A DNA stretch of 64,000 nucleotides from Bradyrhizobium prioriisuperbiae (GTDB taxonomy: Bacteria; Pseudomonadota; Alphaproteobacteria; Rhizobiales; Xanthobacteraceae). Under the pieces are notes generated by a model that worked only from the letters and a program-made list of their open reading frames with translations, did no database searches and was not told the DNA's origin. Where the stretch lies: positions 5,196,501-5,260,500 of the forward strand of contig NZ_CP135921.1 of NCBI RefSeq assembly GCF_032397745.1, written 5' to 3'. Made by a program: the position numbers and the translations under genes. This document shows positions 56,066-64,000 of the stretch, one piece after another; within the stretch, counting starts at the first letter, position 1, and every line of letters starts with the position of its first letter.

Positions 56066-56759
56066 TCCGATTTTTTCGATCCTGCCGGCGGCTCAAATCG
56101 AAATTTGGAAAGACCTCGCGACGGCCCCGAAACTCGCTTTTGTCCTCTACGGCGGGACGGCAATTGCGCTTCATCTCGGGCACCGACAATCGGTCGATTT
56201 TGATTTTTTCCGATCTGAACCGCTCGACAAAAACCAGATCCACGCCTCGTTCAAATTTATCGACGGAGCCGTTGTGCTGCAGGACAGCCCCGAGACGCTT
56301 GTCGTGCTCGCGCAGATGCCGTCCGGACCAGTCAAGGTTTCATTCTTCGGCGGACTGAGTCTCGGGCGCATCAAGCCGCCGCTGCAGACCCGTGACGGCG
56401 TATTGCTGGTCGCGTCGCTGGAAGATCTTATGGCGACAAAGCTGAAGGCGACGCTGGACCGCGCCGAGGCCAAAGACTATCGAGACATCGCCGAGATGAT
56501 TTCTGCAGGCGTATCCCTGTCGATCGGTTTGAGCGCCTTTCAGCAGATGTTCAGGGGAGAGCCGTCCCAGGTTCTTCGCGCTCTTGGGTTTTTTAAGGAT
56601 GGCGATCTTGCGACGCTCAGCGAGCGCGATCGAGACATCCTCAGGAATGCTCGCGACCGGGTTGAAGATCTGCCGCATGTCTCTCTAACGCAGGGATCGC
56701 TCGCGATCCCGCTCGATGAGAGCTACGATCGCAACGGCATTTCTCAATCGAAAGATTGA
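56049..56759 (+). CDS. Nucleotidyltransferase, AbiEii/AbiGii toxin family
   Basis: A 236-aa nucleotidyltransferase-fold protein: Y-G-G-T-A-I-A-L-H-L-G-H-R (about 35-47) then S-V-D-F-D-F-F with the metal Asp pair, and K-D-Y-R-D-I-A-E-M later. This matches type IV / MenT-like toxins that add nucleotides to RNA or use GTP. Start 56049 has GAAGGA upstream. Its last 16 bases overlap the end of the convergent hemD-like gene. Its target is unknown. Confidence 0.85.
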   Translation: MPQYLDPIFSILPAAQIEIWKDLATAPKLAFVLYGGTAIALHLGHRQSVDFDFFRSEPLDKNQIHASFKFIDGAVVLQDSPETLVVLAQMPSGPVKVSFFGGLSLGRIKPPLQTRDGVLLVASLEDLMATKLKATLDRAEAKDYRDIAEMISAGVSLSIGLSAFQQMFRGEPSQVLRALGFFKDGDLATLSERDRDILRNARDRVEDLPHVSLTQGSLAIPLDESYDRNGISQSKD

Positions 56760-57610
56760 GCTCCTCGGTCTTCACACGTGGCGCGTGGCGGCGTCTTGCC
56801 CAATGCGATGGACATCGCGCTGATCAGCGGCCTCATGAAGAACGCATCGTCGGCCGGATAGATATCGGTGCGCAGGCCGTGCGCCCTCAACGCATCGGAG
56901 ACGGCAGGGCCGACGGAGGCGATCTGGGTCCTGGCGAGTCCCTCACGAAGTTTGGTGTCAAAACCGCGACTCTCGGCCGCGTCGATCAGCCGGCGCACCT
57001 GATTGGCATTGGTCAATGCGATGGCATCGACACGCCCGTTCGCCATCTCCTCGATCGCCTCGATGATGTTGGTGTCCGCGGCCTGCGCATCGTAGATGTA
57101 AGGCAGCACCGTATCGACGTCGGCACCTTGCGCCTTGATGGCATTGGTCAGCGTGCCATGATCCTTGTCGGGATAGAGCTGCAGCCCGACGCGGTGTTGT
57201 GTCAGGTCAACCCGTTTCAAGATCTCGGCGACGCCTTCGGATGTCGGCGTTTCGGTGGTGACCTTTGGCTCCAGCCCGATCTCGCGCAGCGCGCGTCCGG
57301 GCTTGGGACCGCGCGCGAAGGTGCGGGTGGCGCCGAGTGACGTGATGAATTCCTGTTCGAGGCCGATGCGGCGGACGACTTTCATCAGCCGGCGCAGGCC
57401 TTCGCCGGTCATCAGCACGAGATCATCGAACGGCCGGTCAATGCTGCGCCGGATCCAGGCCTCGATCGGCGCGGGATCGGGGGCGTCATGGATAATGAAC
57501 ATCGGACACTGCAACACGTCGGCGCCTTGCTCGGCGAGCAGCCGGGAGAATTGGGCCTCCTCACGCGTCTCCAGAATGAGAATGCGATAACCGCTGAGTT
57601 TGTCCGCCAT
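56744..57610 (-). CDS. Uroporphyrinogen-III synthase (HemD) family protein
   Basis: A 288-aa two-domain HemD fold (I-L-E-T-R-E-E-A near the N-terminus; A-L-T-N-A-N-Q-V-R-R in the second domain; T-Q-I-A-S-V-G-P-A near 230). It closes the linear hydroxymethylbilane to uroporphyrinogen III in haem and B12 synthesis. No other haem gene is near, and some genomes carry a second stand-alone copy, so it may be a paralogue rather than the main enzyme. Confidence 0.85.
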   Translation of the reverse strand: MADKLSGYRILILETREEAQFSRLLAEQGADVLQCPMFIIHDAPDPAPIEAWIRRSIDRPFDDLVLMTGEGLRRLMKVVRRIGLEQEFITSLGATRTFARGPKPGRALREIGLEPKVTTETPTSEGVAEILKRVDLTQHRVGLQLYPDKDHGTLTNAIKAQGADVDTVLPYIYDAQAADTNIIEAIEEMANGRVDAIALTNANQVRRLIDAAESRGFDTKLREGLARTQIASVGPAVSDALRAHGLRTDIYPADDAFFMRPLISAMSIALGKTPPRATCEDRGAQSFD

Positions 57611-57810
57611 GATCCCGATCCGTCGACGCTGTCACCGGCGCTGTCACCGGATTGTCAATCACACCGCAAATCCAAGGTTCGCTCAAATCACGGCGTCATT
57701 ATCCCTATTGTGGCCCGCGCGGGGATTGGCGCAAGGGGGGACGGGTGCTAGAGCACTGCGGCAACGCCGCCCTTAATCTCCGATCAAGATCGTTCCCAGA
57801 AGATATCCCC

Positions 57811-58674
57811 ATGCCCCAGTCCCAGTTCGTGTTGACGCTTTCGTGTCCGGATCGCCCCGGCATCGTGGCCGCGGTCTCCGCCTTTCTGTTCGCCAACGGC
57901 CAGAACATCCTGGATGCGCAGCAGTTCAGCGACACCGAAACCGGGCATTTCTTCATGCGGGTGCTGTTCGAACCGGCGACGTCCACGGTCGCGCTCGACC
58001 GGCTGCAGCAGGATTTCGGCGACATTGCAGCGCGCTTTTCCATCGACTGGCAGATGCGCGACCGCGCCGACCGGCGCCGGGTGATGCTCTTGGTCTCGAA
58101 GTTCGATCATTGCCTGGCTGATATTCTCTATCGCTGGCGCACCGGCGAACTGGACATGATTCCGACCGCGATCGTCGCCAATCATCCGCGCGAAACCTAT
58201 AACGGCTTCGACTTCGGCGACGTTCCGTTCCACCATCTGCCGGTCACCCGTGAGACCAAGCAGGTGCAGGAGGCCCAGATCCTGAAACTGGTCGAGGAGA
58301 CCAAAACCGATCTGGTTGTCCTGGCGCGCTACATGCAGGTGCTGTCGGACGATCTTTCGGCGAAGCTGTCCGGGCGCTGCATCAACATCCACCACTCGTT
58401 CCTGCCGGGTTTCAAGGGCGCCAGGCCCTATCACCAGGCGCATGCGCGCGGCGTCAAGCTGATCGGTGCCACCGCGCACTATGTCACCGCCGATCTCGAC
58501 GAGGGCCCGATCATCGATCAGGACGTCGAGCGCATCAGCCACCGCGACGCGCCGGAAGACCTCGTCCGCAAGGGTCGCGACATCGAGCGCCGCGTGCTGG
58601 CCCGCGCGGTGCGCTTCCATCTCGAGGATCGCGTCATTCTCAACGGCCGCAAGACCGTGGTGTTTACGGATTAA
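57811..58674 (+). CDS. purU: Formyltetrahydrofolate deformylase
   Basis: 287 aa. An N-terminal ACT domain (about 5-80, C-P-D-R-P-G-I-V) precedes a formyltransferase-type hydrolase domain. Catalytic region [17 protein letters not shown] and later [10 protein letters not shown] supply the His and Asp. It releases formate from 10-formyl-THF. ATG at 57811 chosen because the ACT domain starts there. Confidence 0.95.
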   Translation: MPQSQFVLTLSCPDRPGIVAAVSAFLFANGQNILDAQQFSDTETGHFFMRVLFEPATSTVALDRLQQDFGDIAARFSIDWQMRDRADRRRVMLLVSKFDHCLADILYRWRTGELDMIPTAIVANHPRETYNGFDFGDVPFHHLPVTRETKQVQEAQILKLVEETKTDLVVLARYMQVLSDDLSAKLSGRCINIHHSFLPGFKGARPYHQAHARGVKLIGATAHYVTADLDEGPIIDQDVERISHRDAPEDLVRKGRDIERRVLARAVRFHLEDRVILNGRKTVVFTD

Positions 58675-58678
58675 GTTC

Positions 58679-59662
58679 TCAAGCCACCGGGTAGGGGCCT
58701 TCCACGAAGGTTTCGGCGTGATAGCCCTTGCTGCCGATCTCGCGCGCCAGCGGGCTGCGGAAATCCTCGCCGGCCCGCAGCGAGGCCAGCACATGCGCGA
58801 AATCGTATGTCGGCCGCCAGCCGAGGTCCGTCACGGCGCGTTCATTGACATAGACGCGATCCATGCTCGGCAACAGGGTCCAGCCGCGCGTCGCATAAAG
58901 CCTGTCGCTGTCGGGGAAGAGCCGGCGCACCACGCTTGCGGCGTCGCGGCGCAGGGCCGGAAGGTGGTCACGTGTGAACGGCGTGGTCGCTGAAATGATG
59001 TAACGGCGGAAGCCGAGAATCGGTGCTTTTTCGATCGCCACCAGATGCGCACCGACGACGTCCGCGATATCGACCCGCCGGTATAACAGCTCGTTGGCCT
59101 GGGCGTTGGCCGTGGCGTAGCTGTCCCGCACGGCGGCATTGTCGTCGGCCTCGGGAAAAAATCGCGAGGTGCGCAGCACGATCACCGGCAAGCCGTGCTG
59201 GCGATGGACCAACTGGCACAGATCCTCTGCCGCGACCTTGGTCACGCCGTAGATATTACGCGGGATCGGAACCACATCCTCGGTCACCCAGGCCGCCGGT
59301 TCGCCGGCGGCCGGCGTCAGCGCCGCGCCAAAGGCGCTGGTGGTGCTGGTAAAGACGAAGGCTTCGACACCGGCGGCGACGGCCGCCTCCAGCAGCACCT
59401 GCGTGCCGGTGAGATTGGTGTCGATGAAGTCCTGGGCGGTATGGGTTGCGACATGCGGCTTGTGCAGGGTCGCGGCATGGATCACCGTGCGCACGCCGTC
59501 CATGCATTGCCGGATGAAATCGGGATCGCTGATGGAGCCCGTGCGATCGGTCCATGCCGACGGCTTGAGGTCGATGCCGCGGGCCGGCCGGCCCGCGGCG
59601 CGCAAAGTTCGCATCAGCGCCTCGCCGAGATGGCCCGCGCTTCCGGTTACGAGAATGGTCAT
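58679..59662 (-). CDS. NAD-dependent epimerase/dehydratase family protein
   Basis: A 327-aa extended SDR: G-S-A-G-H-L-G (7-13), T-S-T-T-S-A-F-G and Y-G-V-T-K (Tyr, Lys). Substrate unknown, probably a nucleotide sugar or uronate-like compound. Convergent with purU, four bases apart. Confidence 0.88.
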   Translation of the reverse strand: MTILVTGSAGHLGEALMRTLRAAGRPARGIDLKPSAWTDRTGSISDPDFIRQCMDGVRTVIHAATLHKPHVATHTAQDFIDTNLTGTQVLLEAAVAAGVEAFVFTSTTSAFGAALTPAAGEPAAWVTEDVVPIPRNIYGVTKVAAEDLCQLVHRQHGLPVIVLRTSRFFPEADDNAAVRDSYATANAQANELLYRRVDIADVVGAHLVAIEKAPILGFRRYIISATTPFTRDHLPALRRDAASVVRRLFPDSDRLYATRGWTLLPSMDRVYVNERAVTDLGWRPTYDFAHVLASLRAGEDFRSPLAREIGSKGYHAETFVEGPYPVA

Positions 59663-59762
59663 GGTTGGTCCATTTGCATCAGCGGGGCGAGGCTAACCAT
59701 GGCCGGTGAAAACGGTCCACGCATAAAATATGCGAGGGATGCGGCAAGGAATCTGGACCTGA

Positions 59763-60299
59763 TCAGGCAAGCGTGGTGACAAGCCGTCCCGCGCTGCCGT
59801 CCGCGAGCATGATGCGCTCCCACAGCGCGCGCCCCGGCGCGATCGGAACCTGCGGATCGGCGTTGGCGCCAGTCTCGACCGTGAGGCAGGACAGGTGTCC
59901 GTCGTGCCAGCCGAGACTATCGAGCGTGGCTTCCGCCGTCAGGATCTCCGGTGAGGCATAACCGATCAGGGATTGGCCGAGCAGTTGCGCCGGATCGGTG
60001 TGCCATTCCGCTTGCCGCGTGGGCGAGGCCGCGAGCAGGCGATGGGTTCGATCGCAGACCAGGTGCACCTTGCGCGCGGACGACTCCACCAGCCGCCTGA
60101 GGGCCGCGTCCTGCGACGGGGCGGGTCGGACCACGAGCAATCGCCAGGCGGCGGCCTGCTGGTCCCAGGACATCGGCAGCAGTCCGCATTCCCAGCGCGA
60201 CACCGTGGCCTGGTTGACATCCAGCCGCTCTGCCAGATGGCTTTGCTTCATCCGTTGCAGCAGACGCAGTCGTCTCAGCGTTCGGCCTGGGTGATGCAT
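59763..60299 (-). CDS. XRE-family helix-turn-helix regulator with PAS-like C-terminal part
   Basis: 178 aa. The Cro/CI-type HTH (about 12-60) reads L-R-R-L-R-L-L-Q-R-M-K-Q-S-H-L-A-E-R-L, D-V-N-Q-A-T-V-S-R-W-E. The remainder has a PAS-like stretch with L-V-C-D-R-T-H-R-L-L-A-A-S-P. Start 60299 follows CGGAGCG; a start at 60326 is possible. It may regulate the neighbouring amidohydrolase-like gene. Confidence 0.82.
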   Translation of the reverse strand: MHHPGRTLRRLRLLQRMKQSHLAERLDVNQATVSRWECGLLPMSWDQQAAAWRLLVVRPAPSQDAALRRLVESSARKVHLVCDRTHRLLAASPTRQAEWHTDPAQLLGQSLIGYASPEILTAEATLDSLGWHDGHLSCLTVETGANADPQVPIAPGRALWERIMLADGSAGRLVTTLA

Positions 60300-60387
60300 C
60301 GGGACGCTCCGGATCGTGGCTTTCAACGATTGCGGTTAGCACGATGGCGGCCGCCGCCCAACCGGCTCATGCCGTCTTGAGAACAGA

Positions 60388-61215
60388 TCAGCTTGCGGTC
60401 TCGAAGCCATAAAGCTGCGACGGGTTAGCTGCGAGAACCGCTTCACGGTCGGCGTTATCAGGTATCCATTGCCGAAGCGTCGCGAGCGCAGCGGTGACGT
60501 GGGCGATGCCGTCGGCCACGGCGTGCTGGCTCCGCGCCTGTAATGCACCGCTGCTCCAGACGATCCGGTCGCGGCGAGTGGCGAGCGCACTGGAGACGAA
60601 GGTTTCGATCCGGCTGGGCATGTCGTCGTTGTGCCGGGTGACAGCGGCGCCGGACAGTTTGATCCAGGTGCGCCCGAGCCGCAGCAGGACCAGAATGAAT
60701 TCAAGCTCCGGATCGTCCGGTGCGCGGCGCGTGATGATGTCGGTGATTCCGCTGAGACAGACGGCGACCGGAAAACGCATCAGCGTCCATTCGCTGTCGC
60801 GGGGCAGGGCGCTGCCATTGCTGAATTGGAGTTCGATGTGCCATCCGCATCCGACGATGCGGTCTGCATAACGCAGAACCCTGTCGAGTTGAGTGCGCAC
60901 GCGATCCGCATCACCGCTGATCTTGAAACGAACGCCGCGCACGCCCTGGGCCTGCAGGTCGTGCAGCATGGCGGGATCGGGATGGGGCGGAGCGGCGATC
61001 ACGAAGCGGGTGGCGATGCCGTGCGAGCCCGGCTCCGGCGACAGCGTCACGCTGGCGCGCGGCAAGCGGCCGACCACCGCGCGCGTGATCCCCTGGCGGA
61101 CAAGCGCTTCGTTGCTCGGGCTGACGGACGGATCGAGATCGCAATCGGTCCAGCCGGCGTCCATCGCGTTGCTGGATGTGTCCGGTCGCGTGATATGCGC
61201 AGGCGCTTCAGACAT
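60388..61215 (-). CDS. Degenerate amidohydrolase-like protein (PDC-hydrolase family fold)
   Basis: A 275-aa TIM-barrel protein that follows the 2-pyrone-4,6-dicarboxylate lactonase / metal-dependent amidohydrolase pattern: G-V-R-G-V-R-F-K, W-H-I-E-L-Q-F, W-I-K-L-S-G-A and a C-terminal L-Y-G-F. The usual metal and catalytic motifs are missing: no D-x-H-x-H near the start, C-L-S-G-I in place of I-D-H-x-G, and V-W-S-S-G-A in place of W-G-T-D-W-P-H. It may bind a ligand without catalysis or use another mechanism. Confidence 0.75.
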   Translation of the reverse strand: MSEAPAHITRPDTSSNAMDAGWTDCDLDPSVSPSNEALVRQGITRAVVGRLPRASVTLSPEPGSHGIATRFVIAAPPHPDPAMLHDLQAQGVRGVRFKISGDADRVRTQLDRVLRYADRIVGCGWHIELQFSNGSALPRDSEWTLMRFPVAVCLSGITDIITRRAPDDPELEFILVLLRLGRTWIKLSGAAVTRHNDDMPSRIETFVSSALATRRDRIVWSSGALQARSQHAVADGIAHVTAALATLRQWIPDNADREAVLAANPSQLYGFETAS

Positions 61216-61352
61216 CGGTGAGCCCCCACCCCCGATCAGGTTGAGGCGAGCCTAAGCTATTTCGTTTCGATTCGCGGGACTGGTGTCGCGCTCTGCCCAG
61301 CGATTGTTTCTGATGGCGCGTTGCGCATTGGGGCACTCGTTGACAGGACCAT

Positions 61353-61378
61353 GTTATTTGTACGATCGTACAAATAAC
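61353..61378. promoter_or_regulatory. Perfect 26-bp palindrome, TetR-type operator candidate
   Basis: Each arm reads GTTATTTGTACGA and its exact inverse follows, giving the centre TTGTACGATCGTACAA. A -35-like TTGACA lies at 61340-61345, just before it. Sites of this kind are bound by TetR/AcrR regulators. It lies between the divergent amidohydrolase-like gene and transporter 4. Confidence 0.7.
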
Positions 61379-61417
61379 AAAATGCAAAGCGGCGGCTCAA
61401 ACGCGCGGGGAGAAGGT

Positions 61418-61427
61418 CTGTATACAG
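61418..61427. promoter_or_regulatory. Palindrome CTGTATACAG, GntR-like operator candidate
   Basis: A perfect 10-bp palindrome; a near copy, TTGTATACAG, lies 63 bases further at 61481-61490. TNGTATACNA-type boxes are known for FCD-type GntR regulators. Two in phase (six helix turns) could allow looping. Confidence 0.5.
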
Positions 61428-61460
61428 TTCACGTATCTAAACCTGCTTTTTGCGGAGAAG

Positions 61461-61474
61461 CTGTTGATTAACAG
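61461..61474. promoter_or_regulatory. Inverted repeat CTGTTGATTAACAG
   Basis: Arms CTGTT and AACAG around GATT, lying between the two GTATAC boxes. Regulator unknown. Confidence 0.4.
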
Positions 61475-61480
61475 CGTGGT

Positions 61481-61490
61481 TTGTATACAG
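61481..61490. promoter_or_regulatory. Second GTATAC box, TTGTATACAG
   Basis: Shares 9 of 10 bases with 61418-61427 and is spaced 63 bases from it centre to centre. Confidence 0.5.
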
Positions 61491-61801
61491 GATGCCCGCC
61501 ACATTGAGGCATATTGGGCGGGGTGGTTTGAGAGGGGAAACGGTCGGAGACGGCCGATGGCGATGCTGGCCGGGCAAGGTCGCATGTTGTCGCGAATGCC
61601 GATTGCGGCGCGAGCGAAATGCGATCGGTCCGCCGGGCACCACGTCACGTCACCTCTCATTCTAAAGTCGGAGCTGTGCAGCGGTCGGGACGTATGGTCA
61701 CGTCCTGACATGGCGCTGATGCTGGGGCAGTCTTGAGTTAGAGTCAGAACAAGACCGCCATGAAGGCGGTCGCGAGACGAGAAACGACTGGAGGGAGAAC
61801 T
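61491..61801 (+). other. Untranslated leader of transporter 4
   Basis: About 310 bases with no convincing gene. Inverted arms GGACGT / ACGTCC lie at 61688-61705 and a hairpin GACCGCC-atgaa-GGCGGTC at 61753-61771, 30 bases before the start codon. No known riboswitch was recognised. Confidence 0.45.
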
Positions 61802-62986
61802 ATGTTGGCCTGTATTCACCATTCACGACGATCTGCGCTGCTCGGCCTGGTCGGCGCCGCCGCAATGTTCAGCGCGCCGGCGCTGGCCCAGGAGACGGTC
61901 AAGATTGGCCTGATCGTGCCGATGACCGGCGGCCAGGCGTCCACCGGCAAACAGATCGACAATGCGATCAAGCTCTATATGCAGCAGAACGGTGCAACCG
62001 TTGCCGGCAAGAAGATCGAAGTCATCCTGAAGGACGACGCGGCACTGCCTGACAACACCAAGCGGCTGGCGCAGGAGTTGATCGTCAATGACAAGGTCAA
62101 CATCATCGCCGGCTTCGGCGTGACGCCGGCGGCGCTGGCCGCGGCTCCGCTCGCGACCCAGGCCAAGGTGCCGCAAATCGTGATGGCCGCGGGCACCTCG
62201 ATCATCACCGAGAAGTCGCCCTACATCGCCCGCACCAGCTTCACATTGCCGCAGTCGGCGACCGTGATCGGTGACTGGGCGGTGAAGAACGGCATCCAGA
62301 AGGTTGCCGTGCTGGTATCCGACTATGCGCCGGGCGTCGACGCTCTGGCCTCGTTCAAGGAGCATTTCGAAGGCGGCGGCGGCAAGATCGTCGAGGAAAT
62401 CAAGGTGCCGCTGGCCAACCCGGATTTCGCGCCGTTCCTGCAGCGCATGAAGGACTCCAAGCCCGACGCCATGTTCGTGTTTGTGCCGGCCGGCCAGGGC
62501 GGCAATTTCATGAAGCAGTTCGTCGAGCGTGGCCTCGACAAGACCGGCATCAAGGTGATTGGTCCCGGCGACGTGGTGGATGACGACCTGCTCAACAACA
62601 TGGGCGATGCGGCGCTTGGCATCGTTACCGCGCACATCTACTCCGCGGCGCACCCCTCGGCGAAGAACAAGGAATTCGTCGCAGCCTACGAGAAGGCCTA
62701 TGGCAACCGCCCGGGCTTCATGGCGGTCGGCGGTTATGACGGCATCCACCTGATCTACGAAGCGTTGAAGAAGACCGGTGGCAAGGCCGATGGCGATTCC
62801 CTGATCGCAGCGATGAAGGGCATGGCGTGGGAAAGCCCGCGCGGCCCGATTTCGATCGATCCGGAGACCCGCGACATCGTGCAGAACGTCTATATCCGCA
62901 AGGTCGAGAAGAGGGACGGGCAGCTCTACAATGTGGAGTTTGCGACCTTCGGGCCGATCAAGGATCCGGGCAAGATCAAGAAGTAA
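61802..62986 (+). CDS. HAAT-type ABC transporter substrate-binding protein (transporter 4)
   Basis: 394 aa from ATG at 61802, with GGAGGGAGAAC upstream. Signal peptide ends at A-L-A-Q (about 30), mature T-V-K-I-G-L-I-V-P-M-T-G. Typical Peripla_BP_6. The permease gene follows after 220 bases filled by two hairpin elements. Confidence 0.92.
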   Translation: MLACIHHSRRSALLGLVGAAAMFSAPALAQETVKIGLIVPMTGGQASTGKQIDNAIKLYMQQNGATVAGKKIEVILKDDAALPDNTKRLAQELIVNDKVNIIAGFGVTPAALAAAPLATQAKVPQIVMAAGTSIITEKSPYIARTSFTLPQSATVIGDWAVKNGIQKVAVLVSDYAPGVDALASFKEHFEGGGGKIVEEIKVPLANPDFAPFLQRMKDSKPDAMFVFVPAGQGGNFMKQFVERGLDKTGIKVIGPGDVVDDDLLNNMGDAALGIVTAHIYSAAHPSAKNKEFVAAYEKAYGNRPGFMAVGGYDGIHLIYEALKKTGGKADGDSLIAAMKGMAWESPRGPISIDPETRDIVQNVYIRKVEKRDGQLYNVEFATFGPIKDPGKIKK

Positions 62987-62992
62987 TGCTGC

Positions 62993-63018
62993 GGCCGCGC
63001 GGTGGTTTCCGCGCGGCC
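62993..63018 (+). terminator. Strong hairpin after the transporter 4 binding-protein gene
   Basis: Stem GGCCGCGCGG / CCGCGCGGCC, loop TGGTTT, followed by GTTT. It starts 6 bases after the stop. With no long T-run it may act as partial terminator or stabiliser within the operon. Confidence 0.65.
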
Positions 63019-63030
63019 GTTTGCGTATCT

Positions 63031-63143
63031 CCTCATGGTGAGGAGCGGCCTTTTGGCCGCGTCTCGAACCATGAGGCCCCAGATACCTCTCGTCTGGCCT
63101 CATCCTTCGAGACGCCTGCTTCGCAGGCTCCTCAGGATGAGGG
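63031..63143. repeat. Inverted intergenic repeat (CTCATGGTGAGGAG type)
   Basis: CCTCATGGTGAGGAGCGGCC with its inverse, then CATCCTTCGAGACGCCTGC and its inverse ending CCTCAGGATGAGG. It lies between the binding-protein and permease genes. Confidence 0.72.
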
Positions 63144-63206
63144 GAGGGGTTCGAGCGTGACGCTGAAGAGCATGATGCAGAATACAAGCGACTGGTTGTC
63201 CTGCCC

Positions 63207-64000
63207 ATGACCGTTCTGACCATCCTGTTCGACGGCGTTGCCTACGGCATGCTGCTGTTCGTGCTGGCCTGCGGTCTCTCCGTGACCATGGGGCTGATGA
63301 ATTTCGTCAATCTCGCCCATGGCGCGTTCGCGATGGCGGGTGGTTATGCCTGCGTCATCCTGGTCAACAAGTCCGGCCTGCCGTTCTTCGCGGCGCTGCC
63401 GCTGGCGTTCCTGGCTGCGGCGCTGATCGGCTTTGTGCTGGAGCGGCTGCTGTATCGTCATCTTTATGGACGCACCCATCTCGATCAGGTGCTGTTCACC
63501 ATCGGCCTGGTGTTCATGGCGGTCACGGCGATGGACTACTGGATGGGATCGCAGCAGGTCTTCATCCAGATTCCGGAGTACCTGCGCAGCCAGATCGACG
63601 TCTTTGGCGTCGGTATCGGCCGCTATCGGCTGATGATCATCGTCATCTGCGGGCTTCTGACCATCGCCCTGCAGTTGATCCTGGCGAAGACGCGGTTCGG
63701 CAGCCGCCTGCGGGCGGCGGTTGACGACGCGCGCGCGGCGAACGGCCTCGGCATCAATGTCAACCAGGTGTTCGCGCTGACCTTTGCGTTTGGCTCCGGC
63801 CTTGCCGGTCTCGGCGGCGCGCTGGGTGCGGAGATCCTTGGGCTCGATCCGTATTTCCCGCTGAAGTTCATGATCTACTTCCTGATCGTGGTCTCGGTCG
63901 GTGGCACCTCGACCATCACCGGGCCGTTCCTGGCGTCGCTGCTGCTCGGCATCGGCGACGTCGCCGGTAAGTATTACGTGCCGAAGCTCGGCGCGTTCGT
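63207..64000 (+). CDS. HAAT-type ABC transporter permease, LivH-like (transporter 4, partial)
   Basis: 264 codons are visible; the C-terminus is beyond the window. L-F-V-L-A-C-G-L-S-V-T-M-G-L-M-N-F-V-N-L-A-H-G and V-G-G-T-S-T-I-T-G-P (in place of G-G-x-G-S-x-x-G) mark the LivH type. ATG at 63207 gives the family N-terminus. Confidence 0.92.
   Translation, partial: MTVLTILFDGVAYGMLLFVLACGLSVTMGLMNFVNLAHGAFAMAGGYACVILVNKSGLPFFAALPLAFLAAALIGFVLERLLYRHLYGRTHLDQVLFTIGLVFMAVTAMDYWMGSQQVFIQIPEYLRSQIDVFGVGIGRYRLMIIVICGLLTIALQLILAKTRFGSRLRAAVDDARAANGLGINVNQVFALTFAFGSGLAGLGGALGAEILGLDPYFPLKFMIYFLIVVSVGGTSTITGPFLASLLLGIGDVAGKYYVPKLGAF

Noticed and set aside
61464..61736. A 90-codon plus-strand frame in the transporter 4 leader
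   Set aside because: TTG start without ribosome site, no recognisable product, and it overlaps palindromic control elements.

Overview
The window is GC-rich, dense in catabolic and transport genes, and reads as chromosomal DNA of an alphaproteobacterium of the Bradyrhizobium / Rhodopseudomonas group (Nitrobacteraceae). This rests on four branched-chain-amino-acid-type (HAAT) ABC transporters, several acyl-CoA enzymes, an HpnP-like radical SAM protein, and palindromic intergenic repeats of the 'TAGCCCGGATGAGCG' and 'CATCCTGAGGAG' kinds that I associate with that group. The genus is inferred. No rRNA, tRNA or CRISPR array was seen.

Region 1 (1-26098) looks like a catabolic island for 2-aminobenzoate (anthranilate) or a related aryl acid by the aerobic CoA-thioester route. 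It holds a 2-aminobenzoate-CoA ligase, a fused flavin monooxygenase/old-yellow-enzyme protein of the 2-aminobenzoyl-CoA monooxygenase/reductase type, a short-chain dehydrogenase, an unusual crotonase, an acyl-CoA dehydrogenase, a RidA protein and an arylformamidase-like hydrolase. Around these lie a flavin monooxygenase, a class V aminotransferase, an M20 hydrolase, a second FAD monooxygenase, two sister cupins, an AraC regulator, a MarR regulator and a five-part ABC transporter. A near-palindromic 24-bp motif overlaps or adjoins the promoter regions of at least six of these units, including marR itself. I propose that it is the operator of the local MarR repressor. Two insertion sequences (IS701 and IS4 types) sit in the island, each inside a hairpin repeat; the IS4 copy splits the ABC transporter operon.

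Region 2 (26411-38228) is a mixed stretch: an MHS-type symporter, a small SPW membrane protein, an HpnP-like B12/radical SAM enzyme, a 60-aa conserved-looking protein, an SDR lacking the YxxxK motif, a kinase/DUF6285/acyl-CoA dehydrogenase operon matching the LvaA-LvaB-LvaC logic for 4-hydroxyacyl-CoA breakdown, a membrane class III cyclase, a PaaK-like ligase and an AGE-family epimerase.

Region 3 (38244-51549) holds two complete HAAT transporters on the minus strand with a Crp/Fnr regulator between them. The first contains an acyl-CoA synthetase gene inside the operon, suggesting that uptake is coupled to CoA activation.

Region 4 (52083-64000) holds a GDP-L-fucose synthase, a double-length CaiB-type CoA-transferase, an AbiEii-like toxin-antitoxin pair, hemD-like and purU genes, an epimerase, an XRE regulator, a degenerate amidohydrolase and the start of a fourth HAAT transporter. 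A cluster of palindromes, one a perfect 26-bp inverted repeat, lies upstream of that transporter. In all four transporters a hairpin or palindromic repeat follows the binding-protein gene before the next gene.
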